This document shows positions 18,137 through 26,255 of a stretch of DNA of 64,000 nt, piece after piece. Numbering within the stretch: the stretch's first letter is position 1; every line of letters starts with the position of its first letter. The notes under the pieces are model-generated. The model was not told where the DNA came from. It made no database searches and saw only the letters and a list, made by a program, of their open reading frames with translations. Made by a program: the position numbers and the translations under genes. Origin of the DNA: Lachnospiraceae bacterium (lineage in GTDB: Bacteria; Bacillota; Clostridia; Lachnospirales; Lachnospiraceae); NCBI GenBank assembly GCA_024404675.1, contig JAKSPO010000002.1, positions 62,001 through 126,000 of the forward strand, written 5' to 3'.

Positions 18137-18862
18137 ATGACTATGAAGGTTTCTAAAAGAGATATATCAATCCTTTGCGTCGTTATCGGATTGTTGGCTG
18201 CATTCTGTGTATATCAGTTCTATTTCCGTAAAGCAATGGATAAGAAGAATGACTTGGATAGCGACACGAAGAAGCTTGAAGAAAGACTTGCAAAGCTTGA
18301 AGGTGTTGATGCTAACGTTTTAGAGTCTACAATGGCGTCCAATCTTCAGGATATCAACAAGAAGACAGCGGTATATCCGGCACAGTATCGTATTGAAGAT
18401 TTGATTATGTACCTTGATGACTGGCAGAATCAGGACAACGCGATTTATATTTTCACGGATTATACCGTAACCGAGATGGCAGAGTATGATGCAGCTGCGA
18501 GCGGTGTTATTGACTGGGATCAGACAACCAGACAGCCGGTGAATGGGGCTTTCGCAATTGGCTCCGCACAGATTGAAGCAGCATTCGGAACGGACCTCTA
18601 TCAGGGCTTTAAGGATCTCATCAATACTATCTATCTTGATTCGGCTCCTAAGACTGTAACGAATGTTACTGCACTTATGGATCGCGAGACAGGTATCATT
18701 GCCGGCTCGATTAAGATGAACTTCTTCACGATGCTTAACAGTAGCAGCCCGAGCTTCTATACACCGGTTAAGATTGAGAATGTTCCGACTTCTGTTGATA
18801 ATATTTTCGGACCTACATTTACGCCTACCCCTACTCCCACACCTACGGTAATGCCGAGATAG
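18137..18862 (+). CDS. PilO-like type IV pilus assembly protein
   Basis: 241 residues. The N-terminus is cytoplasmic, with one membrane helix (ISILCVVIGLLAAFCVY, ~residues 10-27) followed by a coiled coil (KKNDLDSDTKKLEERLAKLEG) and a compact domain, the PilO plan. The C-terminus ends in a run of four Thr-Pro pairs after GPTFTP, an unusual tail that resembles a cell-wall spacer. It follows PilMN by 14 bases and would pair with its PilN part. Confidence 0.78.
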   Translation: MTMKVSKRDISILCVVIGLLAAFCVYQFYFRKAMDKKNDLDSDTKKLEERLAKLEGVDANVLESTMASNLQDINKKTAVYPAQYRIEDLIMYLDDWQNQDNAIYIFTDYTVTEMAEYDAAASGVIDWDQTTRQPVNGAFAIGSAQIEAAFGTDLYQGFKDLINTIYLDSAPKTVTNVTALMDRETGIIAGSIKMNFFTMLNSSSPSFYTPVKIENVPTSVDNIFGPTFTPTPTPTPTVMPR

Positions 18863-18885
18863 GAAGAATAGAAAAATCGAAGGTT

Positions 18886-18953
18886 GGTAATCCGTCAAGA
18901 GACGGATTACCGCCTTATCCTTGTTCAAAGTGAGCTTTGAACAAAGATAAGGC
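18886..18953 (+). other. Tandem strong hairpins between pilO and the minor pilin genes
   Basis: First, GGTAATCCGTC-AAGA-GACGGATTACC (11 bp perfect, 18886-18911). Second, directly after, a 19-bp stem at 18912-18930 and 18935-18953 with one C-A mismatch and loop TGAG. No U tract follows. They divide the assembly genes from the minor pilins and may set their relative mRNA levels or act as a partial terminator. Confidence 0.65.
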
Positions 18954-19015
18954 TCAATCGGAGTCTTAAGAGGAGACAATGTATTATATAGAAAGGAAAG
19001 ACCATAGGTGATATA

Positions 19016-19666
19016 ATGAACAAGAAGAGAAAACACAGCGGTTTTACCCTTGTTGAGGTTTTGGTTGCGGCTGCGATATTAAGTATTATGGTACCGCCAA
19101 TCTTATCCTCATTTGTAGCGATAGCACGTGTGAATACAAAGTCGAGAATGAAGCTTTCCGCAACAACGATTGCGAATGGTGTAATGGAATCGGTTAAGGG
19201 CTTTGAACTCTCACAGATTGCAAAGGAGTGCGATTATCCGGGCGAAGGTTTCCATATCATCGCAGGATTCACAGGAACGGCTGCGGAGGTATCCCCTACG
19301 AGTTTGAGTGCACTTGCGGGACCGGATAAGACGATTCAGAAGGATGGCGACGGAACGCCGATATTTAATGCAAGCGCTTCTGGAGATTACGCATTCGTCT
19401 TCAACGGTGTTTCGATGGACGGAACAACCTACGATGTCCTTCTTACTTATAAGAAGAATGTGACCACCACCAATGCGGATGTAACATATAGCACAGGTGG
19501 TGTTGGAAGTACCGTGATTACGAAAACAACAGCGGAGATTCTTGGACCGCTTAGTGTAAGAGTACTTACCTATTACGATGTGGATATTAAAGTGTTCCGA
19601 GGAGGCGCAGGTACTACTTCAACACCGCTTGCACATATCACCGGAACGAAAGCCGATTATAACTAG
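19016..19666 (+). CDS. Minor pilin / pseudopilin (PilV or GspI-like)
   Basis: 216 residues. Leader MNKKRKHSG is cut before FTLVEVLVAAAILSIMV, with Glu at mature position 5. The conserved Pro-rich PPILSSFVAIARV continues the helix. The rest is a beta-rich domain of unknown detail. It opens the run of minor pilin genes, each with its own ribosome site. Such proteins prime fibre assembly and sit at the tip. Confidence 0.85.
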   Translation: MNKKRKHSGFTLVEVLVAAAILSIMVPPILSSFVAIARVNTKSRMKLSATTIANGVMESVKGFELSQIAKECDYPGEGFHIIAGFTGTAAEVSPTSLSALAGPDKTIQKDGDGTPIFNASASGDYAFVFNGVSMDGTTYDVLLTYKKNVTTTNADVTYSTGGVGSTVITKTTAEILGPLSVRVLTYYDVDIKVFRGGAGTTSTPLAHITGTKADYN

Positions 19667-19686
19667 TGTGAAAGGAGATTACGATA

Positions 19687-21585
19687 ATGAAACATTTCAG
19701 AAGAAATAATCAGGGTATTGCGTTGATTACAGTAGTAATCGGTGTTATGTTCTGCTTGCTCTTGTCCTCGACGATGCTTCGTGTATCACTCCTCGGATTA
19801 CAGTCCAGAGGCACTAACAATGAGGTATCCAATACCTTCTATGATGCGGAGAGTGTTATTGATACGATTCGTTTGAATCTTCAGCACACAGCGGCAGAAG
19901 CATGGGCAACTACAAGCAATGATACGGATTCCTCCAACTTTGTTAAGAAAACGTATCAGCTTTTGACCGGAGCGACTTATCCGGTTTCCAGTAATATTGA
20001 TGTTAATGCTGCAACGAAGACTATGATTGCGGCTAAGTTGCAGACGAATGCTGTTTCCGGCGGCCAGGTTATCAGTATCGGTGAATTGAAGGCCGAATAC
20101 AGTGAGACCGGTAAGCTTGAGGGACTTACAATCAAGGACGTCAATGTAAAGTATACCGATCCTAAGACGGGAATGGTATCTTATGTTAAGACGGATATTA
20201 CTGTACGTGCCCCCATCTATGCAAGTTCAAAGTCCTTCCCGCTTGGAAGTTATTCCATGTTTGCAGGTGCCGGTGCAACCCTTTCCAACGCAAACGGTTA
20301 TGGCAATAAAAACCCGAATCAGATGGGCTTTATGGAACAGGAAGGTAATGTATACATCGGTTATGACCGCTGGTATGATGAGAAGAACGCAGATGCACTT
20401 GTGATTAATAACCGTGAGACCTTTATCCTTACCGGTGAGAATGTCGTAATTAACGGTAACGTTCTGGTTACCGATCATTCTGCTCTGCAGATTACCGGTA
20501 AAGATATCGAAATCAGAGGAAAGATTATTCTCGGACCGAACTGCCATCTTATCATTGGAAAGAATTCAAATATTAAGTGCCAGGATGTACGATTCTGTGC
20601 TAATGATGCAGATGTAAAGTATAACAGCACTAATTATAAGTCGTTGGCTGGAAAGCAGATTACCATGACCTCTGGATTGAAGATATACAATGGTCTTCCC
20701 AGAGACTATTACAATGCTAACCCGATTACAAGCAATCCTTATTATAGCAACGACACCTCTATTGTATATATAGATGGAACGAAGGGCTATGATGCATCCA
20801 TCATGAATGGAACCGTAAAATCTCAGACCGGTGCAGTTTTATCTAACGAAGGTGGCTTCACCTGTGATCTGACCGATGAGAATCTGTATCCTAAGAAGAA
20901 TGCAGTGATTAACGGACATGAGTACGACCAGGTATTCCTTTCCGTAGTAGATGTTGATTATTTCGAGAAGTTCATCAGCTTCTCCGGCCCGAAGAATGCA
21001 AGCGTAAGAAAGAAGCTTCGAGCTCCGTATAAGATTGAGGCGGACAATAAGTGGACTGCACTTGGCGGTTATGATAATTCCGATGTAAGTAATGTTGCCA
21101 GATTTGAGTATGGTCCCGGACAGTTTGCTGATTTCCAGATTAAGTTTGCTGCAGGCAACGTTTCGAACCCTATCAATGTCGGTGACTATATGTTCTTCCT
21201 GACAAACCTGGATCTTCAGATTAATATGGATGCGAGCCATTCTGAGTATTGTGGTATATTCCTTACTCCTGGCCATGTTAAGTTCAAGAAAGATAACAAC
21301 TACTGTTCCGGCCGTTCGCTCCTTTCATTGGATACGACACCGGATCGTCAGTACTTGAAGAAGTATATTGATAACATTGGACTTCAGGTTTCTGATACCG
21401 CACTGGATCAGATTGGTGGCTCCAGTGAAAATATTAAATATGTAACCTTTAATAACCTCTTCAAGGGTGGAATCAGATGCTTCTATGATAATAACGCAAG
21501 TCAGCAGTCTACACAGTATTCTGCTGATGTACAGCATAACTCGAATATGAATCTGATTGATATGAGTAACTACGAGAAGAAGTAA
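19687..21585 (+). CDS. Large PilX-like protein with a beta-helix-like region
   Basis: 632 residues. The N-terminus (RRNNQGIALITVVIGVMFCLLLSSTML) is a PilX-type membrane helix and lacks the FTLVE box, though QGIALI could still be a PilD site. Residues ~230-310 show short repeating units (VVINGNVLV, ALQITGK, IEIRGKIILG, HLIIGKNSNI), suggesting a right-handed beta helix or polymer-forming fold. It is far longer than PilX (about 200), so it may be an adhesive tip subunit like PilY1 in role. That role is inference from place and length. Confidence 0.7.
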   Translation: MKHFRRNNQGIALITVVIGVMFCLLLSSTMLRVSLLGLQSRGTNNEVSNTFYDAESVIDTIRLNLQHTAAEAWATTSNDTDSSNFVKKTYQLLTGATYPVSSNIDVNAATKTMIAAKLQTNAVSGGQVISIGELKAEYSETGKLEGLTIKDVNVKYTDPKTGMVSYVKTDITVRAPIYASSKSFPLGSYSMFAGAGATLSNANGYGNKNPNQMGFMEQEGNVYIGYDRWYDEKNADALVINNRETFILTGENVVINGNVLVTDHSALQITGKDIEIRGKIILGPNCHLIIGKNSNIKCQDVRFCANDADVKYNSTNYKSLAGKQITMTSGLKIYNGLPRDYYNANPITSNPYYSNDTSIVYIDGTKGYDASIMNGTVKSQTGAVLSNEGGFTCDLTDENLYPKKNAVINGHEYDQVFLSVVDVDYFEKFISFSGPKNASVRKKLRAPYKIEADNKWTALGGYDNSDVSNVARFEYGPGQFADFQIKFAAGNVSNPINVGDYMFFLTNLDLQINMDASHSEYCGIFLTPGHVKFKKDNNYCSGRSLLSLDTTPDRQYLKKYIDNIGLQVSDTALDQIGGSSENIKYVTFNNLFKGGIRCFYDNNASQQSTQYSADVQHNSNMNLIDMSNYEKK

Positions 21586-21614
21586 TAGCGACGGCAACCA
21601 ATGAGGAGAGAGAT

Positions 21615-22079
21615 ATGAAAAAAGAACGTGGATTTACACTGGTTGAAGTTATGGTTACCGTTGCAATTATGGGTGTTCTCGCATCTATGGTTGGAATCAC
21701 GATGGGACTTCTTCTTGGACAGAGAGTGAAGTCTATGGCGGCTGATACGAAGAGTGTGATTCAGAGTACACAGATTGTTTCGCTTAGTCGTGATGATGCT
21801 TATATTGAGATCATCAACAGCGGTGATAATTCATCAGTTATTGCATATTCGTCCGCGGGTAAGGTGATTAACCGTGCCGAAGGACATGATGTTAAGGTTT
21901 ATGTCACAATTGGAGGTTCAGAGACGCTTGCAGGTTTGACGCAGATTCATTTTGATCGTCAGACCGGCGGATTGATGCCTCAACCTAATGGCCAGTATGT
22001 GTCACAGCTTCGCATAACGAATGGTAAGAGAAGCGTGACATTGAAGATTTCAAAGTTGACCGGAAAGGTAACCTACTAA
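21615..22079 (+). CDS. Minor pilin / pseudopilin (GspH/FimT-like)
   Basis: 154 residues with the leader MKKERG and FTLVEVMVTVAIMGVLASM, mature Glu5. The C-terminal half is short and beta rich (IHFDRQTGGLMPQ resembles the FimT/GspH pattern). Ribosome site AGGAGAG. It is 29 bases after the previous gene and 16 before the next, so co-translated with the other minor subunits. Confidence 0.85.
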   Translation: MKKERGFTLVEVMVTVAIMGVLASMVGITMGLLLGQRVKSMAADTKSVIQSTQIVSLSRDDAYIEIINSGDNSSVIAYSSAGKVINRAEGHDVKVYVTIGGSETLAGLTQIHFDRQTGGLMPQPNGQYVSQLRITNGKRSVTLKISKLTGKVTY

Positions 22080-22095
22080 GAAAGGAGGAAACTAT

Positions 22096-23100
22096 ATGAA
22101 ACGGAGAAAGAACGAAGGTTTTACACTAGTTGAGTTATTGGTTTCCATTGCTGTCCTTAGTATTGTTACAATGGGTATCGCAGGTCTTTTGAGACTTGCA
22201 GCTGAGCAGTATTCCAATGCAACAAAGGAAACAGAAGTACAGAATATGTTGCAGCAGACGTTTGCAGCATTAAGCAATTCTTTGGAGGATGCAGCGCTTG
22301 GTGTTCATTATGACGGAACCAAGAAAGAGCTTACGATTGTCAACAATGATAAGTATATGAAGTTTTTGCTCAAGGGCGATGTGCTGTATTACGATGAGCA
22401 TGAATATGATTATGCAGCCGATGATGAAGAGAAGAACGAAGAGGCACGTGCAGCGACAACAGGAACGGCACAAGAGAATGTTCTTGCCGATCATGTAACG
22501 TCCTTTTACGTTGATACTTCTTCTGCAGATCAAGGCTTGGTAGTACTGTCGGTTGATATTCGCTTCCAGGAGCGTTCAAAGAATCTGATTCAGAATGTAT
22601 TCTTAAGAAATATCGGTGACAAGAACAGTTCGTTCCTTGCAACCAACACCGGTGGAATTCCGACACCCGGAGCAGGTGGCGGTGGTACAGGTGGTACATC
22701 ACCGACGACAGAGCCGACGACGGCCCCTACCGGAGGTGCGGGCGATCCCGTCATTACAACGCCTCCGACGGTGGCTCCGACAGAGGCGCCGACTACAGCT
22801 CCTACGAATCCGCCTACTGTTAACCCGCCCACGCCGGGAGCTACAGGTGGCACCACGCAACAGCTTACATTGGGAGCGCAATGGGCAAATAATTACTCTT
22901 ATCGTGTAGAAGGCTACTATTCTCAGATAACTGTAACTTTCGATGTTCCGCTTCAGAATCCGCCTACGATATATTATGGTTCCTTGCAGATGTTAAGTGA
23001 TAGGTCGTTTACAATTACCTATCCTTATCCTACGAATGACCAGAGTATATTGGTGAATTTTACAACCCCTCCCGGAAGTGCAACAGCTATAGTAAAGTAA
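22096..23100 (+). CDS. Minor pilin with Pro/Thr linker (PilW or GspJ-like)
   Basis: 334 residues. Leader MKRRKNEG, then FTLVELLVSIAVLSIVTMG with mature Glu5. After a pilin domain that ends near FYVDTSSADQG comes a Gly- and Pro/Thr-rich linker (about residues 195-255, many TTAPT and PPT units) and a separate C-terminal domain of about 75 residues. The linker would project this last domain away from the fibre, as in cell-wall or tip-displayed modules. The terminal domain is not recognised. Confidence 0.82.
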   Translation: MKRRKNEGFTLVELLVSIAVLSIVTMGIAGLLRLAAEQYSNATKETEVQNMLQQTFAALSNSLEDAALGVHYDGTKKELTIVNNDKYMKFLLKGDVLYYDEHEYDYAADDEEKNEEARAATTGTAQENVLADHVTSFYVDTSSADQGLVVLSVDIRFQERSKNLIQNVFLRNIGDKNSSFLATNTGGIPTPGAGGGGTGGTSPTTEPTTAPTGGAGDPVITTPPTVAPTEAPTTAPTNPPTVNPPTPGATGGTTQQLTLGAQWANNYSYRVEGYYSQITVTFDVPLQNPPTIYYGSLQMLSDRSFTITYPYPTNDQSILVNFTTPPGSATAIVK

Positions 23101-23108
23101 TCTAATTA

Positions 23109-23137
23109 TTGACATAGAAGTGAAAATACTATATTCT
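23109..23137 (+). promoter_or_regulatory. Internal promoter in the pilus locus
   Basis: TTGACA at 23109-23114, 17-base spacer, TATTCT at 23132-23137. The same TATTCT -10 is used by the candidate pilB promoter. An inverted repeat ACTATAT-N9-ATATAGT (23128-23150) overlaps the -10 and could be an operator. Confidence 0.6.
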
Positions 23138-23172
23138 TGTTTTATATAGTAGTATAAAGGAGATTTATCAGT

Positions 23173-23793
23173 ATGAAGAAGAATGCAGGAATGTCCACAA
23201 TAGTTACGACTGGATTGGGAGCATTTATCGCAGTGTTCGCGCTTGTACTGCTTACCATTCTTAGATTTGCAAATGGTGGCGCGGCAGTGAACTCTGAAGC
23301 AGTCAAGGAAGCAGAGGCCAAGGCAGATGCTATTGCAGCTTCGTTCGCCGCTGATGTGAATGCTGCTGATCTTGAGGTTTATTGGGACCGTGTAAATATG
23401 GCAGTAATTACGATTGGAACGAATAATTTCAGTATTACCTGGCGTGAGATCAAGAGCGTATATCATGTAACCTTGCCGTACGATTCTACTGCGGTTACTG
23501 ATAAAGAGAAGGTTGAGCAGGCCAAACAGAAGACGCAGAATATGTTCGTAGTACTTGATGAGAATGATCCGGCGTATGAAGAACTTCGTGCGGCTAAGAT
23601 TGCAGCTACTGCAAAGCCTCTTGCAACCGGCGTACGTAATTTCTATGTTGATACAACTTCAGCTACTGATGCAAAGCTTCAGCTCAAGATTGAGTATTTT
23701 AATAAGAATGATCAGAAGACTGAATTGATTGATAAAGAGTATACGCAGAAGTACACAGATGGTGCGGCAAGCAGAAAAGCAGCCAATCAGTAA
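23173..23793 (+). CDS. Membrane-anchored pilin-like protein of unknown function
   Basis: 206 residues. A short positive N-terminus and one membrane helix (TGLGAFIAVFALVLLTIL) are followed by a coiled-coil-like helix and a small domain. It lacks FTLVE but carries a FYVDTTSATDAK motif that matches FYVDTSSADQG of the preceding PilW-like protein, so it is probably a related minor subunit. It has its own promoter and ends at a strong terminator. Function is not known. Confidence 0.65.
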   Translation: MKKNAGMSTIVTTGLGAFIAVFALVLLTILRFANGGAAVNSEAVKEAEAKADAIAASFAADVNAADLEVYWDRVNMAVITIGTNNFSITWREIKSVYHVTLPYDSTAVTDKEKVEQAKQKTQNMFVVLDENDPAYEELRAAKIAATAKPLATGVRNFYVDTTSATDAKLQLKIEYFNKNDQKTELIDKEYTQKYTDGAASRKAANQ

Positions 23794-23821
23794 AAAGTAG
23801 ATAAAAACATTTGGTTTTGAC

Positions 23822-23859
23822 AAGAAACCCGTCATTTTAGGAATGACGGGTTTCTTTTT
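23822..23859 (+). terminator. Intrinsic terminator of the pilin gene block
   Basis: Stem AAGAAACCCGTCATT and AATGACGGGTTTCTT around a TTAG loop, continued by a T run. This is a strong rho-independent terminator. Confidence 0.9.
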
Positions 23860-24017
23860 GTTTAAACTACAAGGGGTTATTGCGTTTTTGAATAAAAGCA
23901 AGTAAACTAAAAATGTAATCAGTGATTGGCACAGATTATGGGGACACTAAAAATAATGAATCAGCGTTTAGCATAAGCGAAGGGACTTAGCAGTAAGCGC
24001 CGGAAGGGAGACCGGTT

Positions 24018-25175
24018 ATGAAGAAGATGAATAATGTTGGATCAAGTAAATTTCAGGTTTTGGTAGCACTTTTAGTGATGGCAGTAATAGCCGGTGGAGC
24101 TGGTTATTTTATCTATTACCTTACCAAGCGCTTCAGCAGTGAAGGTGCAGAATTACAGAAGCAGACGGCAGCATCGAAGGCAGAAGAAGTATATGAGAGA
24201 GTTGCAGGTCTTGCAGCTGACTCTGATATCGATTTTGATTTTGATCATGCAACAGCTTCCTGTATCGGCGTAAGCCAGAGGGGCTTCACGGTAATCACAA
24301 TTTCCTCGAACATCCTTTATATCACGAATGAACCATTCGAAGGAACCGGATGCGAAACTGATGACGAAAAGGTTGAATATGCCAGAAATTACCTTGGCGA
24401 TAAATCTGGCGATATTTTATGTGAGGGAATTAAGTATTTTGGTATTTCCACCTCTGGAAAGGCAGAAGGCACATCTCTTGTTACGATTAAAGCAGTTGCA
24501 GGCGACGAGAGCAATCTTTTAGAGAAAGAAATTACTCTTAACGAGTATGTTGTAAAGCGTGCGAACGGAATAGAAATCATCCGTGAGAAGGAAGAGCCGA
24601 AACCGTCAACCGAGACGATTGGTTCCGTGGATAATGGAGATGAAGGATCCGATACTTCAGAGCAGAAAAAGGATGAAACGATTGACACCTCGAATCAGGT
24701 GGCAGATGTTAATAACATTGAAACAACGCTTGACAACGTGACTGACGAGAAGAACGAAACGACCGTTGAGCAGCCGGAAATGGGTGCCACAGAGAATCAG
24801 CCCCAGAACGTTCAGAAACCGGAAGAGCCGAAGGGTAGTGTCTATGACGTAGCAACCGGAAGACTTTCTCTGGAGGTATTGAAGGCATCTTCTGCGGATT
24901 CGGAAATCGAAGTCGAGATTCTCTGCACATCAGAAAGAGCAAAGGCTGGCTGGTGTGTTGGTGGCATCGGAATCGGTCAGGTCGAGATTTCGGAGAATGA
25001 GTGCTTCCAGTACAAGCTTTCCGCAGATCCTACAGTCGGAAAAATTTACGTGGTTCGATTTGCTGTATGCGACCTGCTCGCAGAGCTTCGTGCAACCGGC
25101 GAGGCAGAGGCTTATATGAGCTTCTACAATGGATTTGAAATCCTTGGCGTAAAGGTTGCAGCTCCGAAGAATTAG
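24018..25175 (+). CDS. Membrane-anchored secreted protein next to the pilus locus
   Basis: 385 residues. One N-terminal membrane helix (VLVALLVMAVIAGGAGYFIYYL) precedes a coiled-coil-like segment and a domain resembling that of the 23173 product (both have a VITI… strand after a long helix). An acidic, low-complexity linker (about residues 195-270) leads to a C-terminal beta-rich domain. The organisation suggests a cell-surface protein that may act with the pilus. It sits after the pilus terminator, 224 bases on, with no strong promoter found, and is not a recognised family. Confidence 0.6.
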   Translation: MKKMNNVGSSKFQVLVALLVMAVIAGGAGYFIYYLTKRFSSEGAELQKQTAASKAEEVYERVAGLAADSDIDFDFDHATASCIGVSQRGFTVITISSNILYITNEPFEGTGCETDDEKVEYARNYLGDKSGDILCEGIKYFGISTSGKAEGTSLVTIKAVAGDESNLLEKEITLNEYVVKRANGIEIIREKEEPKPSTETIGSVDNGDEGSDTSEQKKDETIDTSNQVADVNNIETTLDNVTDEKNETTVEQPEMGATENQPQNVQKPEEPKGSVYDVATGRLSLEVLKASSADSEIEVEILCTSERAKAGWCVGGIGIGQVEISENECFQYKLSADPTVGKIYVVRFAVCDLLAELRATGEAEAYMSFYNGFEILGVKVAAPKN

Positions 25176-25256
25176 AAGAAGACGGGCGATACGTAGCGCG
25201 GCGACGATTAAGTCAATTGTGAAAAAGACGGTTAATGAATTATCCCCATACATATA

Positions 25257-25295
25257 AGAAAGCACAGGGCTTCTCCTCCCTGTGTTTTCTTTTTG
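25257..25295 (+). terminator. Intrinsic terminator
   Basis: AGAAAGCACAGGG pairs with CCCTGTGTTTTCT (one G-U) around CTTCTCCT, followed by TTTTTG. It ends the 24018 transcript. The 130 bases that follow, up to 25425, hold nothing I can identify. Confidence 0.88.
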
Positions 25296-25425
25296 TATAC
25301 AAATAATGCAAAAAAGAGGAGGACGGTATTGACGATTATTTACCGCGAATGGCTGCAAATGCAGGCGTAATCGTACAAAGGATGATATGATTTTGCCTAA
25401 ATAAATATAAAAATGAGCAAATGGA

Positions 25426-25453
25426 TTGCAGTTTATACAATATGTGGTATAAT
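25426..25453 (+). promoter_or_regulatory. Strong promoter for a candidate small RNA
   Basis: TTGCAG at 25426-25431, 16-base spacer, TATAAT at 25448-25453 preceded by TGG, a consensus extended -10. No convincing coding region follows before the next terminator-like stem. Confidence 0.7.
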
Positions 25454-25459
25454 AAGCTA

Positions 25460-25584
25460 AACATCTGATCGGTCGAAAGATTGGGTTAAGCAGTTTGAAG
25501 TGGCGGGATAACGTCGGTTTGTGCGACGGGGGTCGAATCAATGAATGAGCGCGAGGCTTGGGAGGCCTCGCTTTATTCATTTTA
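25460..25584 (+). ncRNA. Candidate small structured RNA upstream of ffs
   Basis: A non-coding stretch of about 125 bases between a strong promoter and a long stem. Elements: a stem with a GAAA tetraloop at 25469-25484; CGTCG-GTTTGTG-CGACG at 25512-25528; and a terminal stem at 25540-25581 (ten pairs, one bulged C, seven GC-rich pairs) ending in TTTT. GGTCGAA occurs twice, exactly 60 bases apart (25471 and 25531). It matches no RNA family I can name. The only open frame with ATG (25541) is 27 codons, has no ribosome site, and runs through the ffs promoter. Confidence 0.5.
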
Positions 25585-25591
25585 TGAAGTG

Positions 25592-25620
25592 TTGACAAGG
25601 CTTCGAAAAAAAGGTATACT
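25592..25620 (+). promoter_or_regulatory. ffs promoter
   Basis: TTGACA at 25592-25597, 17 bases, TATACT at 25615-25620. The expected start is about 25627, which is the first base of the SRP RNA stem. Confidence 0.88.
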
Positions 25621-25626
25621 ATGAAA

Positions 25627-25895
25627 GCCGTGCAGCTGGGGAGGTAGCGGTGCCCTGTACCTGAAATCCGCTATAGCAGGAGTGATGGCATGTCTCGGGC
25701 TTGCCGACGAGAAGCAGCCCGGAGTAAGTGGTGATGACGTCTGGGTCTCGCGCAATGGAGGTTTGTGAACCGTGTCAGGGCAGGAATGCAGCAGCACTAA
25801 GCGAATTACTTCATGTGCCGTGAGGACGCCTGGATCGAGCTAACTGCTTCGGTAACGTTCTTGAGAGCTGCTCAAAACGTGCCGCACGGTTTTTT
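25627..25895 (+). ncRNA. ffs: Signal recognition particle RNA, large bacterial type
   Basis: The ends pair (GCCGTGC at 25627-25633 with GCACGGT at 25884-25890). The domain IV signature GTCAGG-GC-AGGAA-TGC-AGCAGC is at 25774-25795, and the 5' GGTGCCCTGTA stretch fits the Alu domain of the ~270-base Firmicutes form. A T run at 25890-25895 ends it. The RNA binds Ffh and targets membrane and secreted proteins cotranslationally. Confidence 0.92.
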
Positions 25896-25925
25896 GATTG
25901 GTTTGACAATTGATTTTGGAGCACA

Positions 25926-26017
25926 CATTTGCCGCTTGTGATTGATGAAAAGTGAGTCATGAGAAAGCCGGCAAATGATGCAAGAGAACAGAGTTCTGCC
26001 TGGGCAGGACTTTTTTT
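25926..26017 (+). other. Structured element with terminator downstream of ffs
   Basis: CATTTGCCG (25926-25934) pairs perfectly with CGGCAAATG (25969-25977), 34 bases apart, and a flanking GCA/TGC adds pairs. It is followed by a clear terminator at 25992-26017 (AGTTCTGC-CTGG-GCAGGACT, then a T run). There is a TTGACA at 25903-25908 but no good -10 17 bases on. It may be an independent small RNA, or the second terminator of ffs read-through. Confidence 0.45.
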
Positions 26018-26091
26018 ATTGCGCCATATAGCATGCAGCTTCTGCGAAAAAGCAAGATATGCCCCAATTTCACAGAAAAATCACATAATAT

Positions 26092-26205
26092 TGTGGATAA
26101 ATGCGTGAAAAAGTGGTTTCTGCCGAAGAAAAAACTTGATAGAATGTGAGTTTGGTGCTAAAATACAATAGATATAATGTATAAACTGTCATAAATATAT
26201 CCACA
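26092..26205. other. Two DnaA-box-like 9-mers around a -10 box
   Basis: TGTGGATAA at 26092-26100 is a perfect inverse DnaA box, and ATATCCACA at 26197-26205 is one base from TTATCCACA in the other orientation. Between them a TATAAT at 26173-26178 (weak TTTGGT -35 at 26151) is the likely promoter of the next gene. No DnaA, DnaN or AT-rich origin region lies nearby, so an origin is unlikely. Confidence 0.4.
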
Positions 26206-26255
26206 CATGATAGAAATAACGCAATTGAGTGGGCGAAAAGGGAGACGTGACAACC

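Noticed and set aside
23920..23945. Sigma-54 promoter (TGGCAC…) upstream of the 24018 gene
   Set aside because: TGGCAC is present but the -12 TTGC box is missing at the right spacing.
25541..25624. Small peptide gene of 27 codons across the ffs promoter
   Set aside because: It has no ribosome site, and its frame runs through the terminator-like stem and the ffs promoter.
25920..25980. Hammerhead ribozyme-like TTGATGA…GAGAAA
   Set aside because: The core needs CTGATGA and a stem II between the two boxes; the first C is missing and no stem II forms.
26018..26255. Replication origin because of DnaA-box-like sites
   Set aside because: Only two sites, no dnaA/dnaN genes and no AT-rich unwinding region nearby.
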